Positions 51,926 to 53,995 of a stretch of DNA of 53,995 nucleotides are shown here, in pieces (the first letter of the stretch is position 1; each line of letters starts with the position of its first letter). Below the pieces are notes generated by a model. That model searched no databases, was not told where the DNA came from, and was given only the letters and a program-made list of their open reading frames with translations. A program made the position numbers and the translations under genes. Source of the DNA: Clostridia bacterium (GTDB lineage: Bacteria > Bacillota > Clostridia > Christensenellales > CAG-138); the NCBI GenBank assembly GCA_003246365.1, contig QKAN01000124.1:1-53995 (forward strand), read 5' to 3'.

Positions 51926-52822
51926 TTAATCTGAAATCCGATTGGTTAATGTTCCGATACCTTCAATACTGCAGGAAACGACATCGCCAGCTTTCAGGAA
52001 TTTGGGCGGATGAAAGCCCATGCCGACGCCGGAAGGGGTTCCCGTTGCGATAATCGTTCCGGCCAGAAGCGTTATGCCTTGCGATAGTTCGCTGATGATG
52101 TCTGCAATTCCAGTGATCAGCAGCGAAGTTGTGCTATTCTGCCGGAGTTCTCCATTGACGGTTGAACGAATGTTCAGAGCGGGCGGAAACTGAATGCTGT
52201 CCGCGGTTGTGATGCAAGGTCCCATCGGCGTAAATCCGTCAAGACTTTTTCCAAAATACCATTGCTTATGGCTCGTCTGTACGTTTCTTGCGCTCATGTC
52301 GTTCAGAACCGTATAGCCGAAAATATAGTCTGCCGCTTCTTCTCGGCTCACGCGACTTGCGTCTTTGCCGATGATAATCGCGAGCTCGGCTTCATAATCC
52401 AAACTGTCCACAATATCCGCGTGCGCGGGGATCGGTTCGCCGTCCGCGACGGCGCGATTCACCCGCTTTGAAAAATAGATGGCACTGGGGCGTTCCCCGC
52501 CGAACGCATCCGCGTGAAACGCTTCCGCTTCTTTCGCGTGTTCTCGGTAGTTGATGCCAAGGCAGATGACATCCTGTGCCGGATGCGGAATCGGAGAGAG
52601 CAAAGTAACGGCAGTTCGAGCAACTGAATCTATGACCGACGCGTGCGTCTTCTCGCTTAATTCTTTCAGTCGCAGCAGTTCTTCAGGCGAAGCACCGCGA
52701 ATCAACTCAAGCATAGAATCATAGTTTATGCCTGCGCTCGAAACAGGAAAAACATAGGATTCCGTGTGATCGAGCACGCCAACTTTGACTTGTTCTTGAT
52801 TGGAAAAAGTGACGAGTTTCAT
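51926..52822 (-). CDS. Fumarylacetoacetate-hydrolase-family enzyme
   Basis: 298 residues: a short N-terminal domain (1-~75) and the FAH catalytic domain (CLGINYREHAKEAE near 92-105; IYFSKRVN; DYEAELAIIIG with two metal-binding Glu; LNDMSARNVQ; GKSLDGFTPMGP; TGTPSGVGMGF). The family hydrolyses or isomerises C-C bonds in oxo-acids, and members include 2,4-diketo-3-deoxy-sugar-acid hydrolases and ureidoglycolate lyase-like proteins. Adjacent genes are a broken transporter and a FadR-type regulator, so the substrate is open. AGGAG precedes the ATG. Confidence 0.9.
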   Translation of the reverse strand: MKLVTFSNQEQVKVGVLDHTESYVFPVSSAGINYDSMLELIRGASPEELLRLKELSEKTHASVIDSVARTAVTLLSPIPHPAQDVICLGINYREHAKEAEAFHADAFGGERPSAIYFSKRVNRAVADGEPIPAHADIVDSLDYEAELAIIIGKDASRVSREEAADYIFGYTVLNDMSARNVQTSHKQWYFGKSLDGFTPMGPCITTADSIQFPPALNIRSTVNGELRQNSTTSLLITGIADIISELSQGITLLAGTIIATGTPSGVGMGFHPPKFLKAGDVVSCSIEGIGTLTNRISD

Positions 52823-52823
52823 C

Positions 52824-53211
52824 TTAATTCTCCTTTTGCGCCGACAAGCGCTGTGTGCTCCGGCGTTTGAATTTTGCGTCGTTCAGACTGATAAATACGA
52901 TGGACAACAAAGAAATTGCGCATCCGGCCAGTGATATGGCAGATAACGAGTAATGATACAGTTTCGTGCTGAACGGCAGGCTTGTGACCGGCTCAAGCAA
53001 ACGGATGCGTGAACAAAGGCAGTTTGCCGATTTTGCCCTGTTTGAGCATGAGGATGTAAAACACATAGACGCAACCGGAAGAAAACGCCAGAAAAATGCC
53101 AAGCAAATTTCCAGAAGGACTTCCACCGCAGATGAAATATAGCCCGGCTGCAGAAAACAGCATAGCAGAAAAATGGAACAACGTCAGCCTTTCCTTGAAA
53201 AAAGCTACCAT
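52824..53211 (-). pseudogene. Decayed EamA/DMT-type transporter
   Basis: Two pieces in different frames. 53211-52993 encodes FFKERLTLFHFSAMLFSAAGL...LMLKQGKIG, matching the middle helices of an EamA (DMT) permease, then stops. About 53010-52824 in another frame encodes LEPVTSLPF...SLAGCAISLLSIVFISLND, matching the last helices and basic tail. The first ~70 residues and several central helices are missing, so at least one internal deletion with frameshift and one 5' loss have occurred. Confidence 0.75.
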
Positions 53212-53221
53212 ATCACACGCA

Positions 53222-53259
53222 TAAAAAGACCTGACTCAGCTGGTATGTGAGTCAGGTCT
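53222..53259 (-). terminator. Terminator of the FadR-type regulator gene
   Basis: Perfect 12-bp stem AGACCTGACTCA (53227-53238) / TGAGTCAGGTCT (53248-53259), nine-base loop. On the minus strand it is followed by a T run (A residues at 53223-53227), right after the regulator gene. Confidence 0.85.
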
Positions 53260-53321
53260 AATTCTTGTGATGTTTGAGTGTTTATTTTTGATTGGGATAG
53301 GGGCGACATTGCTGGATCGAA

Positions 53322-53995
53322 TTAATTGGAATCGTTCTTTTCTTTTTTTTCTTCTACGCGGTCGATGGCTTCTGGTTTAACCGGAGAATACAAATCGGTT
53401 GTCAATCCAAAGAATAATCTGGACTTTTCAGTATGCTCCTGCGCGAGCGCAATGGCTTTATTACGATTGCCTGCTTTCAGTGCAGCGAGTAGCTTTGTGC
53501 GATTTTCAATAACGGCGGCTTTGCTGAAAGCGGGGAGACTGCCCACTTTATTAACCGTGATTTCGCGGATGGACGTGAGCAAATCCATTAGAAATTTGTT
53601 ATTCGTTGCGCGGGCTAATGCGTAATGAAAACGAACTTCTGTCTTATTAAAATCGTCTTCCGAAATGTCCGGATTCTGAAGTTCCCATAAAATCCGTTCA
53701 AGTTCAAGGAGCGTTTGATCGGAAAGATTGTTTGCGACAATACTCACGACGTCCACTTCTAATAGATTTCTCACCTGCAAAATATCGGACATGCTGCAAA
53801 TATCCATGCTGAGCATAGTATGAAACAGCGAATCATAGCATTCATTTGCTGACGCGCTTACATATTTGCCGCCTTTTTTGTTGACAAGTATTCCTTGTGA
53901 GGTTAAAACCGTCAGACATTCCCGAATCGTTGTCCGGCTAACGCCCATAATTTCACACAGATCACTCTCGGTGGGAAGCTTGTCACCGGGCTTCA
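53322..53995 (-). CDS. FadR-type GntR regulator, 5'-truncated
   Basis: The frame stays open to the right edge of the window, so the first residues lie outside; about 223 residues are visible. The GntR winged HTH (KPGDKLPTESDLCEIMGVSR then TTIRECLTVLTSQGILV) is followed by an all-helical FCD effector domain (about 80-205; VRFHYALARATNNKFL and HTEKSRLFFGL with the metal/ligand His residues). The C-terminal tail is charged and rich in Lys and Glu. Probably controls the FAH-family gene or a unit beyond the window. FCD regulators usually sense sugar acids or other carboxylates. Confidence 0.9.
   Translation of the reverse strand, partial: KPGDKLPTESDLCEIMGVSRTTIRECLTVLTSQGILVNKKGGKYVSASANECYDSLFHTMLSMDICSMSDILQVRNLLEVDVVSIVANNLSDQTLLELERILWELQNPDISEDDFNKTEVRFHYALARATNNKFLMDLLTSIREITVNKVGSLPAFSKAAVIENRTKLLAALKAGNRNKAIALAQEHTEKSRLFFGLTTDLYSPVKPEAIDRVEEKKEKNDSN

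Noticed and set aside
1-53995. Prophage, integrative element or insertion sequence
   Set aside because: I found no integrase, transposase, phage structural gene, tRNA-flanking site or long terminal inverted repeat; base use is similar across the window apart from AT-rich control regions.

Overview
The window looks like a chromosomal segment of an anaerobic Gram-positive bacterium of the class Clostridia, probably an uncultured gut-type lineage. Four solute-binding proteins carry lipoprotein signal peptides, ribosome binding sites are AGGAGG-like, and promoters fit TTGACA-N17-TATAAT. The sulfatase maturase is the oxygen-independent radical-SAM type. ABC-transporter-linked catabolic operons dominate. 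I see no rRNA, tRNA, CRISPR array, phage or insertion sequence.

Layout. (1) 1-2829: the end of an AraC regulator, a YesL-like membrane protein and a GH13 alpha-glucosidase. (2) 3017-16129: a LacI regulator, then a collinear set with a cytoplasmic Cys-type sulfatase, a taurine/nitrate-type ABC importer with two permeases and two ATPases, an erythritol/threitol-dehydrogenase-like Zn enzyme, an FGGY kinase, an anaerobic sulfatase-maturating enzyme and a long TauE/SafE anion exporter. I read this as uptake and breakdown of a sulfate ester of a polyol or sugar, with desulfation inside the cell and export of the sulfate; this assembly is the best candidate here for an undescribed pathway. (3) 16452-19496: an iron-uptake operon feoA-feoA-feoB plus a 53-residue Cys-rich FeoB partner, with three operator-like sites at its promoter. 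(4) 19650-32110: a GntR/UTRA regulator and a purine operon (BMP-type nucleoside importer, small lipoprotein, three-subunit xanthine-dehydrogenase-type hydroxylase, guanine-deaminase-like enzyme, adenine deaminase). The same operator motif precedes the regulator and the operon, and the operon leader may fold into an attenuator RNA.

(5) 32335-36530: a BusR-like GntR/RCK_C regulator coupled to an OpuC-type osmoprotectant importer whose ATPase has two CBS domains; both domain types are known c-di-AMP receptors in relatives. (6) 36603-51812: a divergent sugar module. The minus strand encodes a complete set for a De Ley-Doudoroff route (SDR dehydrogenase, lactonase, D-galactonate dehydratase, 2-keto-3-deoxy sugar acid kinase, KDPG/KDPGal aldolase) with its LacI regulator. 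The plus strand encodes a sugar ABC importer, a creatininase-family protein, a DUF5107-TPR protein and an aldose epimerase. (7) 51926-53995: a fumarylacetoacetate-hydrolase-family enzyme, a decayed EamA-type transporter and a truncated FadR-type GntR regulator.

All calls come from reading translations and DNA by eye; no database search was run, so substrate assignments are inferences.
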